Source: UBA1723 sp045629285 (GTDB lineage Bacteria > Bacteroidota > Bacteroidia > Bacteroidales > Paludibacteraceae). From it: DNA of 64,000 nt. Below the pieces are notes generated by a model, which was given only the letters and a program-made list of their open reading frames with translations, searched no databases and was not told where the DNA came from. Every line of letters starts with the position of its first letter. Positions within the stretch are counted from its first letter, which is position 1. This document shows, piece by piece, positions 1-9,300 of this stretch. Position numbers and translations under genes: made by a program. The stretch covers positions 1-64,000 of the forward strand of contig JAZQQY010000009.1 in assembly GCA_045629285.1 (NCBI GenBank), in the 5' to 3' direction.

Positions 1-432
1 ATTTGTCTTGATTCATATGCAGCTATCATTTAGCCACAAATGTATGAATTCAAATCCGTTTCATTTAAAAATACCGTCTAATAGACTATATTTCAATTAT
101 TTCAAAGAACTTTTTGTTCACTTTTACGGGACGGTAGTGTAGTGTGAAGTAAGAGTAAAATGTAAAAGGTAAAAAGGTGCGAGCCGTAAAGCTCGCACCT
201 TTTTGTTTGTAAAAAACAAGCATGATTTTGATTGTTTTTCACATTTTGATTTGGCCGCTTCTCATTTCCACCCCCAATTTGTTCTCATAATAAATATTAA
301 GCGTCAAGTATCCCATATTTGTTACTTACGTCAACAAAAAATAAAATTTATTAGTTAATTTTGACTTAGCAAAACAATAATTGAAATGGTTTTTGCGTTA
401 TAGATTATAGTAAAGAACTTAAATTAACAAAC
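1..432. other. Intergenic region, no gene seen
   Basis: No convincing coding frame lies before the first kinase gene. The only clear element is a strong intrinsic terminator in the first half, which probably ends a gene lying left of the window. The last 130 bases are very AT-rich and should hold the promoter of the heptose genes, but I cannot pick a convincing TAnnTTTG box there. Confidence 0.6.
171..205 (+). terminator. Intrinsic terminator
   Basis: A 14-bp perfect stem (AAAAAGGTGCGAGC with GCTCGCACCTTTTT) closes a 6-base loop and runs into T residues. The A and T tails make it potentially bidirectional. It most likely ends a gene outside the window on the left. Confidence 0.85.
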
Positions 433-1455
433 ATGATATACCGTAGTAAAGCACCATTGAGATTAGGTCTAGCAGGAGGCGGCACTGACGTTTCTCCATT
501 CTCAGACCTTTATGGCGGAGCCATACTCAATGCCACAATCAATATGTATGCTTATGCCACAATCGAGCCTCTTGATAATGGTAAGGTAGAATTTGTCGGC
601 CCGGATTGTGATGAATTCGAGGTTTGTGATGCGACTGAAAAGTTGCCTACAGAAGGATTCTTCGTTTTGGCTCGTGGCGCCTACAATAGAATAGTATCTG
701 ATTTTACTCATTCTCCACTTTCATTGCGTATCACATTGCACGTGGATGCACCGGCAGGTTCGGGACTTGGTACGTCGTCTACTCTTATGGTTGCTATTGT
801 CGGAGCTTTTGCTGAATGGTTGAAGCTTCCTCTTGGTGAGTATGATATCGCCCAACTCGCTTATAAGATCGAACGTGAGGATTTGCAGATGGCTGGAGGA
901 AAACAGGATCAGTATGCAGCTACTTTCGGAGGCGTGAACTTCATGGAGTTCTATGCTGATAATAAAGTGGTGGTAAATCCGCTACGTGTACGTTGCCAGT
1001 TCCAGAATGAACTTGCTCATAATCTTCTTCTTTGCTACACTCAGACAAGCCGAGAGTCGGCTAAAATCATCGAGGGTCAGATGAAGAATGTGAAGGGGAA
1101 GAATCAGACGTCGATCGAGGCTATGCACAAGTTGAAGGAGCAGGCCGTGCAGATGAAGGAGCATTTGCTTAAGGGAGACATCGACGCGATGGGAGAACTC
1201 CTAAATTTCGGTTGGGAATATAAGAAGAAGATGACGGATGGTATTTCAAATCCGTTTATTGATAAACTATATGAAACGGCTCTTAAGGCTGGAGCGACTG
1301 GAGGTAAAATTTCCGGAGCAGGAGGTGGAGGATTCATGTTCTTCTACTGTCCTAACTGTACTCGTTTTGCTGTTGAGAAGGCATTGGCTGAACTTGGTGT
1401 TGCAGCCAAGAGATATGAGTTTACTTCGGACGGCTTAAAGACTTGGACAATATGA
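433..1455 (+). CDS. hddA: D-glycero-D-manno-heptose 7-phosphate kinase (GHMP family)
   Basis: Predicted cytoplasmic sugar kinase that phosphorylates C1 of D-glycero-D-manno-heptose 7-phosphate in the GDP-heptose pathway, which feeds S-layer, capsule or glycan synthesis. The N-terminus has the GGGTD substrate motif (about residues 15-19). The GHMP phosphate-binding loop PAGSGLGTSST is near residues 107-117, and the C-terminal glycine-rich motif KISGAGGGGF is near 293-302. The 340 residues fit the family. It overlaps the next gene by four bases (ATGA), so the two are probably translated together. The partner carries the next two enzyme activities of the same pathway, which supports the heptose assignment over other GHMP kinases such as fucokinase. 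The exact stereochemistry of the substrate is inferred from context. Confidence 0.85.
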   Translation: MIYRSKAPLRLGLAGGGTDVSPFSDLYGGAILNATINMYAYATIEPLDNGKVEFVGPDCDEFEVCDATEKLPTEGFFVLARGAYNRIVSDFTHSPLSLRITLHVDAPAGSGLGTSSTLMVAIVGAFAEWLKLPLGEYDIAQLAYKIEREDLQMAGGKQDQYAATFGGVNFMEFYADNKVVVNPLRVRCQFQNELAHNLLLCYTQTSRESAKIIEGQMKNVKGKNQTSIEAMHKLKEQAVQMKEHLLKGDIDAMGELLNFGWEYKKKMTDGISNPFIDKLYETALKAGATGGKISGAGGGGFMFFYCPNCTRFAVEKALAELGVAAKRYEFTSDGLKTWTI

Positions 1456-2684
1456 TTACTGAAGCGATTATATTGGCAGGTGGGTTCGGCACACGCTTGA
1501 AACATGTGCTTGGAAATATTCCGAAACCGATGGCTCCTGTCGACGGCAGACCATTCTTGGCTTACTTGTTCGCTCGCCTTCGTGGAATTGGTATAACCCA
1601 CGTCATTCTGTCGACAGGCTATATGCATGAGAAAGTGCAGGAATATTTTGGCGACAGTTATCGTGGAATAGATATCAGCTATGCTCAGGAGACGACTCCT
1701 CTTTTTACAGGGGGTGCGATTGCCCTTGCGTCGACTCATGCAAAAAGTAATGATATCCTTGTGCTTAATGGCGACACTCTTTTCGACATTGATTTTAGTG
1801 TTTTTGAGAAGTTCCATTTTGAGAAGGGCAACAATATCACGATTGCTTTGCGTAAGGTAGAGAATGTCGAACGATATGGCGCTGTGAAGGTGGATGCCGA
1901 CGGAAATCTTCTTGACTTTGTGGAGAAGGGCAAGATGAGTGGGGAGGGATTCATCAATGGAGGTATCTATATTGTGAAGAAAGATTGGTTGCTTGCTCAG
2001 GGAATGCCGGCTAAGTTCTCTTTTGAAAAGGAGATTCTTGAAATGCCGTCGTTCCGTAAGAATATAGTGGCTTATCCGTTTGGCGGTTATTTCATTGACA
2101 TAGGTGTGCCTGAGGATTATTATAAGGCTCAGCGTGAATTCGGTGGCTTGTTCCCCAAAGCAAAATATCTTTTCCTTGATAGAGATGGCACAATCAATAA
2201 GAGGATTGTCGACGGATACGTGACGAAGCCTGAGGAGTTCGTTTTCCTTGATGGGGTAAAAGATGCTTTGGCGGTTTTCGCAAAGAAGTTTGACAAGATC
2301 TTTATTGTCACTAATCAACGAGGAATCGGCAAGAAGAAATTCACGGAGGCTCAGCTTGCAGATGTTCATGCTTTTATGATGAAAGATATTGTCGACGCGG
2401 GAGGTCGAGTCGATAGCATCTATTACTGCGTAGACTTGACGACAGAGGAGACAGGACGACGTAAGCCAGAGATCGGAATGGCAAAGGATGCCAAGAGAGA
2501 CTATCCGGAGATTGACTTTGCCGAGTCGACGATGGTAGGCGATTCCATTTCAGATTTGCAGTTTGGCTATAAAGCCGGAATGCAGACAGTTTTTCTTTTG
2601 ACAGACGGAGATGCTCCAGAGTCTACAAAAGATTACACGGATAAGTTCTATAAAGATTTGAAAGCTTTTGCTGATACATTATAA
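1452..2684 (+). CDS. Fused heptose-1-phosphate nucleotidyltransferase and heptose bisphosphate phosphatase
   Basis: Two-domain protein of the GDP-heptose pathway. Residues 1 to about 235 are an NTP-transferase domain (HddC/RmlA type) with the motif ILAGGFGTRL and a later LNGDTLFDID metal-site segment; it should transfer a nucleotide to heptose 1-phosphate. From about residue 240 a HAD phosphatase of the GmhB type follows, with nucleophile motif FLDRDGTIN, then VTNQRGIG, and the acidic motif GDSISDL near the end; it should remove the C7 phosphate. The ATG at 1452 overlaps the stop of the kinase gene, so I prefer it to the TTG three codons upstream. The order of reactions would be kinase, phosphatase, nucleotidyltransferase, so two steps sit in one polypeptide. 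Nucleotide choice (GDP rather than ADP) is inferred from resemblance to HddC. Confidence 0.85.
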   Translation: MITEAIILAGGFGTRLKHVLGNIPKPMAPVDGRPFLAYLFARLRGIGITHVILSTGYMHEKVQEYFGDSYRGIDISYAQETTPLFTGGAIALASTHAKSNDILVLNGDTLFDIDFSVFEKFHFEKGNNITIALRKVENVERYGAVKVDADGNLLDFVEKGKMSGEGFINGGIYIVKKDWLLAQGMPAKFSFEKEILEMPSFRKNIVAYPFGGYFIDIGVPEDYYKAQREFGGLFPKAKYLFLDRDGTINKRIVDGYVTKPEEFVFLDGVKDALAVFAKKFDKIFIVTNQRGIGKKKFTEAQLADVHAFMMKDIVDAGGRVDSIYYCVDLTTEETGRRKPEIGMAKDAKRDYPEIDFAESTMVGDSISDLQFGYKAGMQTVFLLTDGDAPESTKDYTDKFYKDLKAFADTL

Positions 2685-2721
2685 TTGACACATTTTCAAA
2701 GTTGAATTAGATATTTTTTAG

Positions 2722-2774
2722 AGACGGGGCTTGTCCTCGTCTTTTTTTTTGACGATTTTCAAAAAAAATCGTCA
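2722..2774 (+). terminator. Tandem hairpins ending the heptose operon
   Basis: The first hairpin pairs AGACGGGG with CCTCGTCT (one G-T pair) and is followed by nine or more T residues. A second perfect stem, TGACGATTTT with AAAATCGTCA, follows at once. The first is a typical intrinsic terminator; the second insulates the tRNA promoter just downstream. Confidence 0.8.
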
Positions 2775-2779
2775 AAAGA

Positions 2780-2810
2780 TTTGCAGTTACAGAAAATAGT
2801 GCTACCTTTG
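2780..2810 (+). promoter_or_regulatory. Promoter of tRNA-Asp
   Basis: TTTG, a 19-base gap, then TACCTTTG matches the Bacteroidetes primary sigma factor pattern (TTTG, about 19-21 bases, TAnnTTTG). The transcript would start some 30-40 bases before the mature tRNA. Confidence 0.8.
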
Positions 2811-2849
2811 CACTCGCAATCAGGAAATGAGAGCGAGACATAACAAAAT

Positions 2850-2923
2850 GGTGTGGTAGTTCAGCTGGTTAGAATACATGCCTGTCACGCATGGGGTCGC
2901 GGGTTCGAGTCCCGTCCATACCG
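2850..2923 (+). tRNA. tRNA-Asp (GTC)
   Basis: All arms of the cloverleaf can be paired by eye: acceptor GGTGTGG with CCATACC (one G-T pair), anticodon stem CATGC with GCATG, loop CTGTCAC with anticodon GTC, and a T arm around GGTTCGAGTCC. The CCA end is not encoded. It has its own promoter and terminator. Confidence 0.96.
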
Positions 2924-2928
2924 CAAGA

Positions 2929-2956
2929 GGAGTTCAATTTGAACTCCTTTTTTGTT
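2929..2956 (+). terminator. Terminator of tRNA-Asp
   Basis: GGAGTTCAA and TTGAACTCC form a 9-bp stem followed by TTTTTT, six bases after the tRNA end. Confidence 0.85.
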
Positions 2957-3036
2957 TTTAGAAACTAAGTATTCTGAAAGGATATAATGTTATTCTTTCT
3001 ATTTGATAAATTTGTCTGAAGGCAGACAGATACAAT

Positions 3037-3068
3037 AAATGCGAATCGCTTGATTGCGACTCGCATTT
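3037..3068 (-). terminator. Hairpin downstream of the pdxJ operon
   Basis: AAATGCGA-A-TCGC pairs with GCGA-C-TCGCATTT around one mismatch. It sits about 45 bases past the stop of the minus-strand TIM-barrel gene and probably ends that transcript. The T tail is short. Confidence 0.5.
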
Positions 3069-3113
3069 GTATTTGTAGAATGTGTCGATAAAATTTCAGA
3101 AATCAGTGTATGT

Positions 3114-3776
3114 TTAAGCATTTATGAAGTCACAAACTTTATCGATCTGCTCGGCAATGGATGATCCGAATTTGTTTTCAAAGAATGCACTGCCGATTGT
3201 GAATGCCCAAGGCTGCACATCTTTGACGAATTGTAGGCGCTCGTAACTGTCGATGCTACCAGCCACACAAATAGGCATACCAGTTTTCGACACCATTTCT
3301 GATATCAATGCCTCTGCATCTTCGTCGTAACGATAACCTAGAAGGTCAATACCGTCCACTCCTTCTTTTTTCAAGTTTTCAGCCTCTTCTACCATTGATT
3401 CTATGCTTCCCTGAAGAATGGACGGGCGGTCGATAATTTTGCCGACAAATGGCATGTAAGTGATGTTATACTGTTTGCAGAGTTGGTGAATGGATTCGCT
3501 GTAGATAGTGCCCATAAGCACGTCGCAATTGCATGCTATTGCCATCAAAGCTCCTTCTATTCCCTCTTTCTCTGTATATTCGACAACCTCAAGCACAGTG
3601 CGTTTGCCGCACTCTTTCATTCTGGTATAAATACGCTTCATTTCCTCTATAGGAAGCGGTTGCTCCTTGAATCCGAAGTATAGTGCCTTGGTATCCTTAC
3701 ATTGCTCGAAGACCTCGTATGCGTTTTCCACAGTGAGGTCGTTGTGAGTGAGCATTACAATCAGTTCTGGTTTCAT
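3114..3776 (-). CDS. Conserved TIM-barrel protein of unknown function
   Basis: I recognise the fold but not a function. The 220 residues alternate short beta strands and helices. The C-terminal segments PICVAGSIDSYERL and PWAFTIGSAFFENKF look like the phosphate-binding loops of the HisA, NanE and ribulose-phosphate-epimerase group (G-S-I near residue 173, G-S-A near 197). The start MKPELIVMLTHND resembles short conserved barrels found widely in Firmicutes and Bacteroidetes without an assigned role. No signal peptide is present, so it should be cytoplasmic. It lies 33 bases after pdxJ on the same strand and is probably co-transcribed with it. That suggests, but does not prove, a role around vitamin B6 or a phosphorylated small molecule. 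Confidence 0.55.
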   Translation of the reverse strand: MKPELIVMLTHNDLTVENAYEVFEQCKDTKALYFGFKEQPLPIEEMKRIYTRMKECGKRTVLEVVEYTEKEGIEGALMAIACNCDVLMGTIYSESIHQLCKQYNITYMPFVGKIIDRPSILQGSIESMVEEAENLKKEGVDGIDLLGYRYDEDAEALISEMVSKTGMPICVAGSIDSYERLQFVKDVQPWAFTIGSAFFENKFGSSIAEQIDKVCDFINA

Positions 3777-3809
3777 GTTGTGATCTTTCAGGGTTTGCTC
3801 TTTCTGTAA

Positions 3810-4526
3810 TTAGTCTTTTAGGCAAGCAAGGTACTGGTGGATTGTCTCCTCAATACCAAGGTATAGGGCGTCGCTGATAAGTGCATGACCGATTGAGACC
3901 TCGTCGCACCAAGGAATTTGCTGGTGGAAGAACTTCAAGTTTTCTAGGCTAAGATCGTGTCCGGCATTAAGTCCAAGCCCACACTCGCGAGCCACTTCAG
4001 CTGCCTTTACGTAAGGGGCGATCGACTTCTCACGGTCAGCAGCATAGTGAGTAGCGTATGCCTCAGTGTAAAGTTCAACACGGTCGGCTCCGACTTCTGC
4101 AGCTTTGCGGATTACATCAGGAATAGGGTCGACAAAAATAGAGACGCGGATACCGTGGTTCTTGAAGTCGGCCACAATCTTACGAAGATAGTCGGCATGT
4201 CTGATTGTATCCCAACCAGCGTTGCTAGTGATGGCGTTTTCAGCATCTGGCACAAGAGTCACCTGAGCTGGCTTGATGTCGTTGACCAATTCAATGAATT
4301 TCGGTACGGGATTACCCTCGATATTAAACTCCTGTGTTAGCAACGGCTTAAGGTCATGCACGTCGGCATATCTTACATGACGTTCGTCCGGACGAGGATG
4401 AACTGTGATACCTTGAGCTCCGAATCGTTCGCAATCCAAAGCGAATTTTACCAAGTTGGGCATATTGCCACCGCGAGCATTACGAATAGTGGCTACTTTA
4501 TTGATGTTTACACTTAACTGAGTCAT
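3810..4526 (-). CDS. pdxJ: Pyridoxine 5'-phosphate synthase PdxJ
   Basis: Catalyses the last ring-closing step of DXP-dependent vitamin B6 synthesis, joining 3-amino-2-oxopropyl phosphate and deoxyxylulose 5-phosphate. The family signature is clear: SVNINKVATIRNARGG at the N-terminus, the ITVHPRPDERH loop near residues 40-50, the VTLVPDAEN segment, and NAGHDLSLENL near residues 189-199 that holds the late active-site loop. The 238 residues match the family length. A TATATTTG promoter box lies about 20 bases upstream of the ATG. It is the first gene of a two-gene unit with the TIM-barrel gene. Confidence 0.95.
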   Translation of the reverse strand: MTQLSVNINKVATIRNARGGNMPNLVKFALDCERFGAQGITVHPRPDERHVRYADVHDLKPLLTQEFNIEGNPVPKFIELVNDIKPAQVTLVPDAENAITSNAGWDTIRHADYLRKIVADFKNHGIRVSIFVDPIPDVIRKAAEVGADRVELYTEAYATHYAADREKSIAPYVKAAEVARECGLGLNAGHDLSLENLKFFHQQIPWCDEVSIGHALISDALYLGIEETIHQYLACLKD

Positions 4527-4544
4527 ACTTCATTCATTTTTGTG

Positions 4545-4552
4545 CAAATATA
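4545..4552 (-). promoter_or_regulatory. Promoter -7 box of pdxJ
   Basis: On the minus strand the sequence reads TATATTTG, a match to the TAnnTTTG consensus, ending 18 bases before the pdxJ ATG. Confidence 0.6.
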
Positions 4553-4620
4553 CTGCCTATTTCCCGACCTCAACAACAACAGTTCTTAACCATGAAATAA
4601 TGTTCCGAAATTTATAAATG

Positions 4621-4657
4621 ATAAGCCACGAAGCTTCTAAAGAAGATCCGTGGCTTA
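4621..4657. terminator. Hairpin downstream of the surface-protein cluster
   Basis: ATAAGCCACG and CGTGGCTTAT form a perfect 10-bp stem, with a smaller inner AAGCTTCT/AGAAG pairing. It lies about 30 bases past the stop of the TraO-like gene and upstream of pdxJ, so it probably ends the long minus-strand operon. T tails are weak on both sides. Confidence 0.55.
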
Positions 4658-4687
4658 TATATTTCAGTTGTGATGACGACGCTACAA

Positions 4688-5200
4688 TCACCAATTAAAC
4701 ATCACTCCCAACGAGTAGTCTGGTTTGGCGTAACTGTCGCCATCTCCGAATAGGAGCCATTGTCTGCCTTTGGCCACAAGAGAGACGTGAGTCCATGGGA
4801 TAAATTCGAAATCAAGGCCGACACTTGCTCCGTAGACGGCAGTCTCGTGTGTCCAATCCATAACTGTACATTCCCATTTGTCGTAGCCAACATTTCCTGA
4901 TGCACTGGCATGCATATATAGCCATGTCTTAGGATTCCAAATCTTGAAGTTGGCTCCGGCACCGATCAAGAATTTGTTGGTGAAATCACTGAATTCGAAT
5001 TTTGCACTCTCTCTGTCGACTTCAACCAATAGTGCGATAGTGTTATTGAAATGATAGTCGTACATCAAGCCGATATTCCAACCGTTATAGGCTCCACCAC
5101 CTCGTACACCTAAACCCATCTGTCCTTTTGTATGCACCAACTGTGCTGATGCTACTCCTGCTACCAATGCAATCAATAATGCTAAAACTACTCTTTTCAT
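4688..5200 (-). CDS. TraO-like outer-membrane protein
   Basis: Small exported protein of 170 residues. A signal peptide is seen at residues 1-19 (MKRVVLALLIALVAGVASA, then Q). The rest is rich in alternating amphipathic strands and aromatic residues and ends in an aromatic residue, as outer-membrane beta-barrels do. The C-terminal part (VYGASVGLDFEFIPW, LVAKGRQWLLFG, YSLGVMFNW) resembles the end of TraO, an outer-membrane component encoded after traN in Bacteroides conjugative transposons. It starts 11 bases after a TraN-like gene, so the traN-traO order is conserved. No other transfer gene is visible in the window. The TraO relation is recognition by eye and is less certain than the TraN one. 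Confidence 0.55.
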   Translation of the reverse strand: MKRVVLALLIALVAGVASAQLVHTKGQMGLGVRGGGAYNGWNIGLMYDYHFNNTIALLVEVDRESAKFEFSDFTNKFLIGAGANFKIWNPKTWLYMHASASGNVGYDKWECTVMDWTHETAVYGASVGLDFEFIPWTHVSLVAKGRQWLLFGDGDSYAKPDYSLGVMFNW

Positions 5201-5211
5201 AGGACTCTATT

Positions 5212-6345
5212 TTATTTCTTTTCAATAACTTCTGCTTTAATTATATTCTTTTGACTTGCTGAAAACTTAGTGTGTCTGCCTCCGTTCTGCTCAAACATTT
5301 CAAAGTAAAGACAACGTTTTTCTGGAATGGTGAATTTCTTGTAGAAAAGCACCATGTGGTATTTCTCTTTGCCGTGGATGGTCTTATCCTTGTCGGAATA
5401 ATAGACGTAGATAGGGACGATTTCATCCTCCTGCATCGCGGTCATCTTGCTTATCTTCTTGTCTTGGATATATGCCTTGACAAAGTCAATTCCGTAGTCT
5501 ATACGACTATCGTTGATCATCTGAAGGTGGAATGCAATTATGTCCTGATCCGTGAAGATGGAGCACAACTGGAATGTCATTTTGAAATCATTGATTCCCA
5601 CGTCGACAATCTTCAGACCTTGATCAATGATCCATTTTGCCATTGATTCCATCTCGTTGTCGTTGACGTTGACTCCTTGAAACATCGCATTGCTTTTTTG
5701 TGTGTCAAAAGTGATGCTCATCTTCTCTGGATACTTGTTGAAATCGGCAATCATCGGATAGATAGTTCCGTTTTCTGTGACGACGGTAATGGATGTCTGC
5801 ATGAAATCGTTGGCAGTCTCAGCTGTTGATTTTACCTTCACCAGATTGTCGATCTGATCTGCTTTCTCGCTGATTACGAACTCGCTACCCAAGCTGATAT
5901 CTGCCACTTTGCTCGGAAAAATAAAGTGGCTAGTGTTCAAGTCGCTCACCTCTATACGAGTTGCTGGAATGATATCCTTATCGTTCACTCTCTCTTTAAG
6001 ATTCTCCATGTCGACGGCAATATAGTCCGGCATAGGAGAGTATTCCAACTCAAAGCTGTGGTATTTGCCATCAGTAGTAACGACTGAGAGATTTGTCTTT
6101 TCAAAGGCTGGTTCGGTAGCCTTCAATTTTATAATATTATCCTTGACTTTCTCTGCCGATATTTCAGCAGAACCCATGTCGGCATACTTCACGTCTGATG
6201 GAAATTTGACGAAAAGATACTTAAGGTCGTTCAGCTGCAGCTTCACCGGACTGATGCTATTTTGCGCATTAGCACCAGTGATGAAGACAAACAGCGTTAC
6301 AAAACAAATTATAAATAATGACAGATCTATCTTTCTATTGCTCAT
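5212..6345 (-). CDS. TraN-like (DUF4138) protein with a duplicated N-terminal domain
   Basis: Resembles TraN, the VirB9-like periplasmic/outer-membrane protein of Bacteroides conjugative transposons. A signal peptide spans about residues 1-27. The C-terminal half carries the TraN pattern: a strand-rich stretch with IIAFHLQMINDS and YGIDFVKAYIQDKK, then MTAMQE, KKFTIPEK and NGGRHTKF. The N-terminal half holds two copies of one domain. Copy 1 (about residues 35-105) reads FVKFPSDVKYADMGS ... LSVVTTDGKYHSFELEY; copy 2 (about 140-205) reads FIFPSKVADISLGS ... ITVVTENGTIYPMIADF. Transposon TraN, as I know it, has one such copy. It starts 31 bases after the giant surface protein and is followed by a TraO-like gene. 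A role in anchoring or exporting the giant protein is inference from position only. Confidence 0.7.
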   Translation of the reverse strand: MSNRKIDLSLFIICFVTLFVFITGANAQNSISPVKLQLNDLKYLFVKFPSDVKYADMGSAEISAEKVKDNIIKLKATEPAFEKTNLSVVTTDGKYHSFELEYSPMPDYIAVDMENLKERVNDKDIIPATRIEVSDLNTSHFIFPSKVADISLGSEFVISEKADQIDNLVKVKSTAETANDFMQTSITVVTENGTIYPMIADFNKYPEKMSITFDTQKSNAMFQGVNVNDNEMESMAKWIIDQGLKIVDVGINDFKMTFQLCSIFTDQDIIAFHLQMINDSRIDYGIDFVKAYIQDKKISKMTAMQEDEIVPIYVYYSDKDKTIHGKEKYHMVLFYKKFTIPEKRCLYFEMFEQNGGRHTKFSASQKNIIKAEVIEKK

Positions 6346-6376
6346 TTTCCTAAAAATTGTGGAGTGGGGAGATGCA

Positions 6377-9300
6377 TCATTTTGACTTTACGATCTTTAT
6401 CACATTTCCAGCTGTATTTACTATGTATGCACCTGGAATCAAATCTGAAGTTTCAACAACCACACTGCCTTTATAGTCGCCCTCTTTTACCTTCATTCCA
6501 AGAGAGTTGATTACCTCGTAATGTTGAACGCTCTTCAAATCGGTGAAGATTGTGAATAGGTCTGAAAAATGTGTTGGTGTGACATCTACAAATCCGAATT
6601 CAACACTAGGCAATTCCACGAAGTCGTAAATCTCATCCTCGAACGATGCCGATCTTAGATATCCTCTTGTAGCAGCACTGATATACATTGCCGTATCTGA
6701 AACAGTAGCCGAACACATTCCGTCAGTCACTTGCATTGTGATAGTGTATGAACCTCCATTGTAGAAATAGCAGACTGGGGATTCTTTTTCAGATGTCAAT
6801 CCGTCTCTTCCCACATTTCCTCCGTATCTCTGATAGTATTCGACGTTGAGAGGTGCTATCAGATTCCACTTGTATGTCTTGCTCTCCAATCCACCTGTAA
6901 TCTCAGGAGTGAACACTACTCTGCTTCCTTGGTTCAATCTTACAGAGTTCTTCTTCTCTCCACTCTCATGGGATTCTACTCCGTCGACAATATAGTTGTA
7001 TTTAGCAGACAAATCGTTAACATAGAAATGGACAAGCTTTGTGCTTCTTGCTCCCGTCTTCTTCACCCATCGAGTGATCTCAACGTCAAACGAATGCTTT
7101 GGTTTTATGATAAGAACTCCATAAGAAACTCTAGTAGAATCTGTCAAATTCACTTTACTATCAAAAAAGCTGCCTGAAACATACGGGTGTACCCCCTCTC
7201 CTTCAAAATTGATCATTTTGTATGAATACTCATACACTTCAGGATAATCCTTCTTGTATTTAATACTCATATTTCCACCTACACACACACTGTCATACAA
7301 CACCAATTCCTCGTCCAAAATCACAGACGCATACAATGTAGAAACCTTGTAAGCCTTGCTTGTATGCTCTCCGCATGAGCTTGTCGCAACTGTTCTGTAA
7401 TACACATTTTCTATTGTGTCCACAACAGCAATCGTATAGACTCCACTCTCGTTTGCATCCTGAGACTCCAAGTCTTCCCACTTTATATTATCGTAAGACT
7501 TCTGCCATGTCACTATATCCGCATCCGAAATTGTGTCTATCAGACTCATATCCAAAGACGGAAGTTTCTCCACACTGTACTGAGTCTTTTTCAAGCTGTA
7601 CGATTTCAAAACACTATCACTTACCGACGGCACAATATCAGTTGTCCTAGGCAATGGTCGGATATTTACCTTGATGACATTAGACCATGATGTATATTCG
7701 CCATCCATTGTCTTGCGACGATATGAAGTCTCTACACTCACGGGGTTTGGAGTATACTCCTTGCCTGTAGCTCCATCAATGTTCACATAGTCGGCTGTAT
7801 AGATATTTTTATACTGCCACTGGTAAGTGTAGTTTCCGTTTCCTCCTTCAACAAGCGTTGCTACAATAGCAGGAATATCGCTGCCACCACATAGGATCGA
7901 ATCTCCGTCGAAGCTGATGACTCCTCCGCGAAGAGGGTTGAATCTATATGAACTTACACAATGATCCGAAATGGCAACAAGCATCAAGACACTATCCTTA
8001 TAGCTCTCAGCCTTGTAAGGCAATACTGTTGTGTTGCTTGATACCACCGGCATCTTACCGTCTCCCTCAAAGAAATAACCTGCAGCAAATTCCTTTCCTC
8101 TCTCTATTGTCATAAATACCGATGAATCCTGCATGTCGCTGACAATATTCAACATCATCTTTCCTACATAATCGTATTGCTCAACCTTAGTTCCGAAAAT
8201 AGTTACGATGTTAGACGTGTCTGCCTCACATCCGTTACTTGCGATTCTTCTGATAAACATTGTGTCCTCTGCCAACAACGACAAATCCTTACTTGTCTTG
8301 AAGTCTTCCATCCATGTCTGGTTGTCGTGGCTCACGTACCATTTGTAGCTGATCTTGTCAGCATAAGCACCACCCTGGCTTTCTCCCTCAATCTCCACAT
8401 ATCTTCCGTTGCATGGAGTAATATTCTCGCAACTGATATGGTTTGCTTCTGGATCCAACGCAATAGAATGATGTGCGTACACAACAATCTCCTCACTCTT
8501 ACAGATCATTCCAGTTGTGTCAACAACCGCATGAGTCATTCGCATTTCAAGAGAATCGCCATCAAACGGATCAATGGTATTGTATCTGGAACTTTTGGTG
8601 TCAAATTCCTCATTTGTAGCCGAATTCCAAACAAGATAATAGTCATTATTTGAGAAGACTACATCATCCGCAGTGTTGATATTAAATCTTTGGTTTGCAC
8701 ATTTGAAGTCGTTGAAAACAAGCGCATCCTTAGTCACGTCGATTTTCTCTCTAACCTCTACATACACAGCGTTGGAAGTGTCGACTCCACACATGTCAGA
8801 AACAATACGTCTATAGTATTCCGACCATTTAGGTTTGGAGATGTCCAAATCTTCAGTCTGATTGGAAAGCATGTCCCATACAACACCGTCGGAAGAATAC
8901 TGCCAAGTGAACGTCTTTTCTCCGTTACCGCCTATTACAGTACCTCCTTTAATAGTGTAGTCTTCGCTATAGCAAACGGCAGCCGGAGCTTCAAGATCGC
9001 TTTGCCTCAAATCAGGAAGACTGTCGACATTGAACTTGGTGTATTCGCTCTTGCAACCTGTCTCATTGTCGACAGAATAAACACCGTATTCATCGACAAT
9101 CATTGAACTGACGCGTTGGATAGTGATTTCATTGACCTTGCTTTCCCAAGTCAAAGAATCTCCGTTTTCAGTGTTGACAAAAGTGCCGAAGATGTAACTC
9201 TTCCCAACTTTTTCCGCAACCACCTTGACCTTAACCTCCTGAGCGTCACAACTGTCATTGTCCTGGTAGATGCCAGGAGCGTCATTGCGGCGATATAGCA

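Noticed and set aside
1344..2369. Long open frame of 341 codons on the minus strand
   Set aside because: It is antisense to the end of hddA and the fused nucleotidyltransferase-phosphatase, both of which have clear motifs. Its own translation shows no family pattern.
4688..6345. Remnant of a conjugative transposon
   Set aside because: The two genes are intact, tightly spaced with the giant gene and end at a hairpin, and there is no integrase, attachment repeat or other transfer fragment beside them; reuse is more likely than decay.
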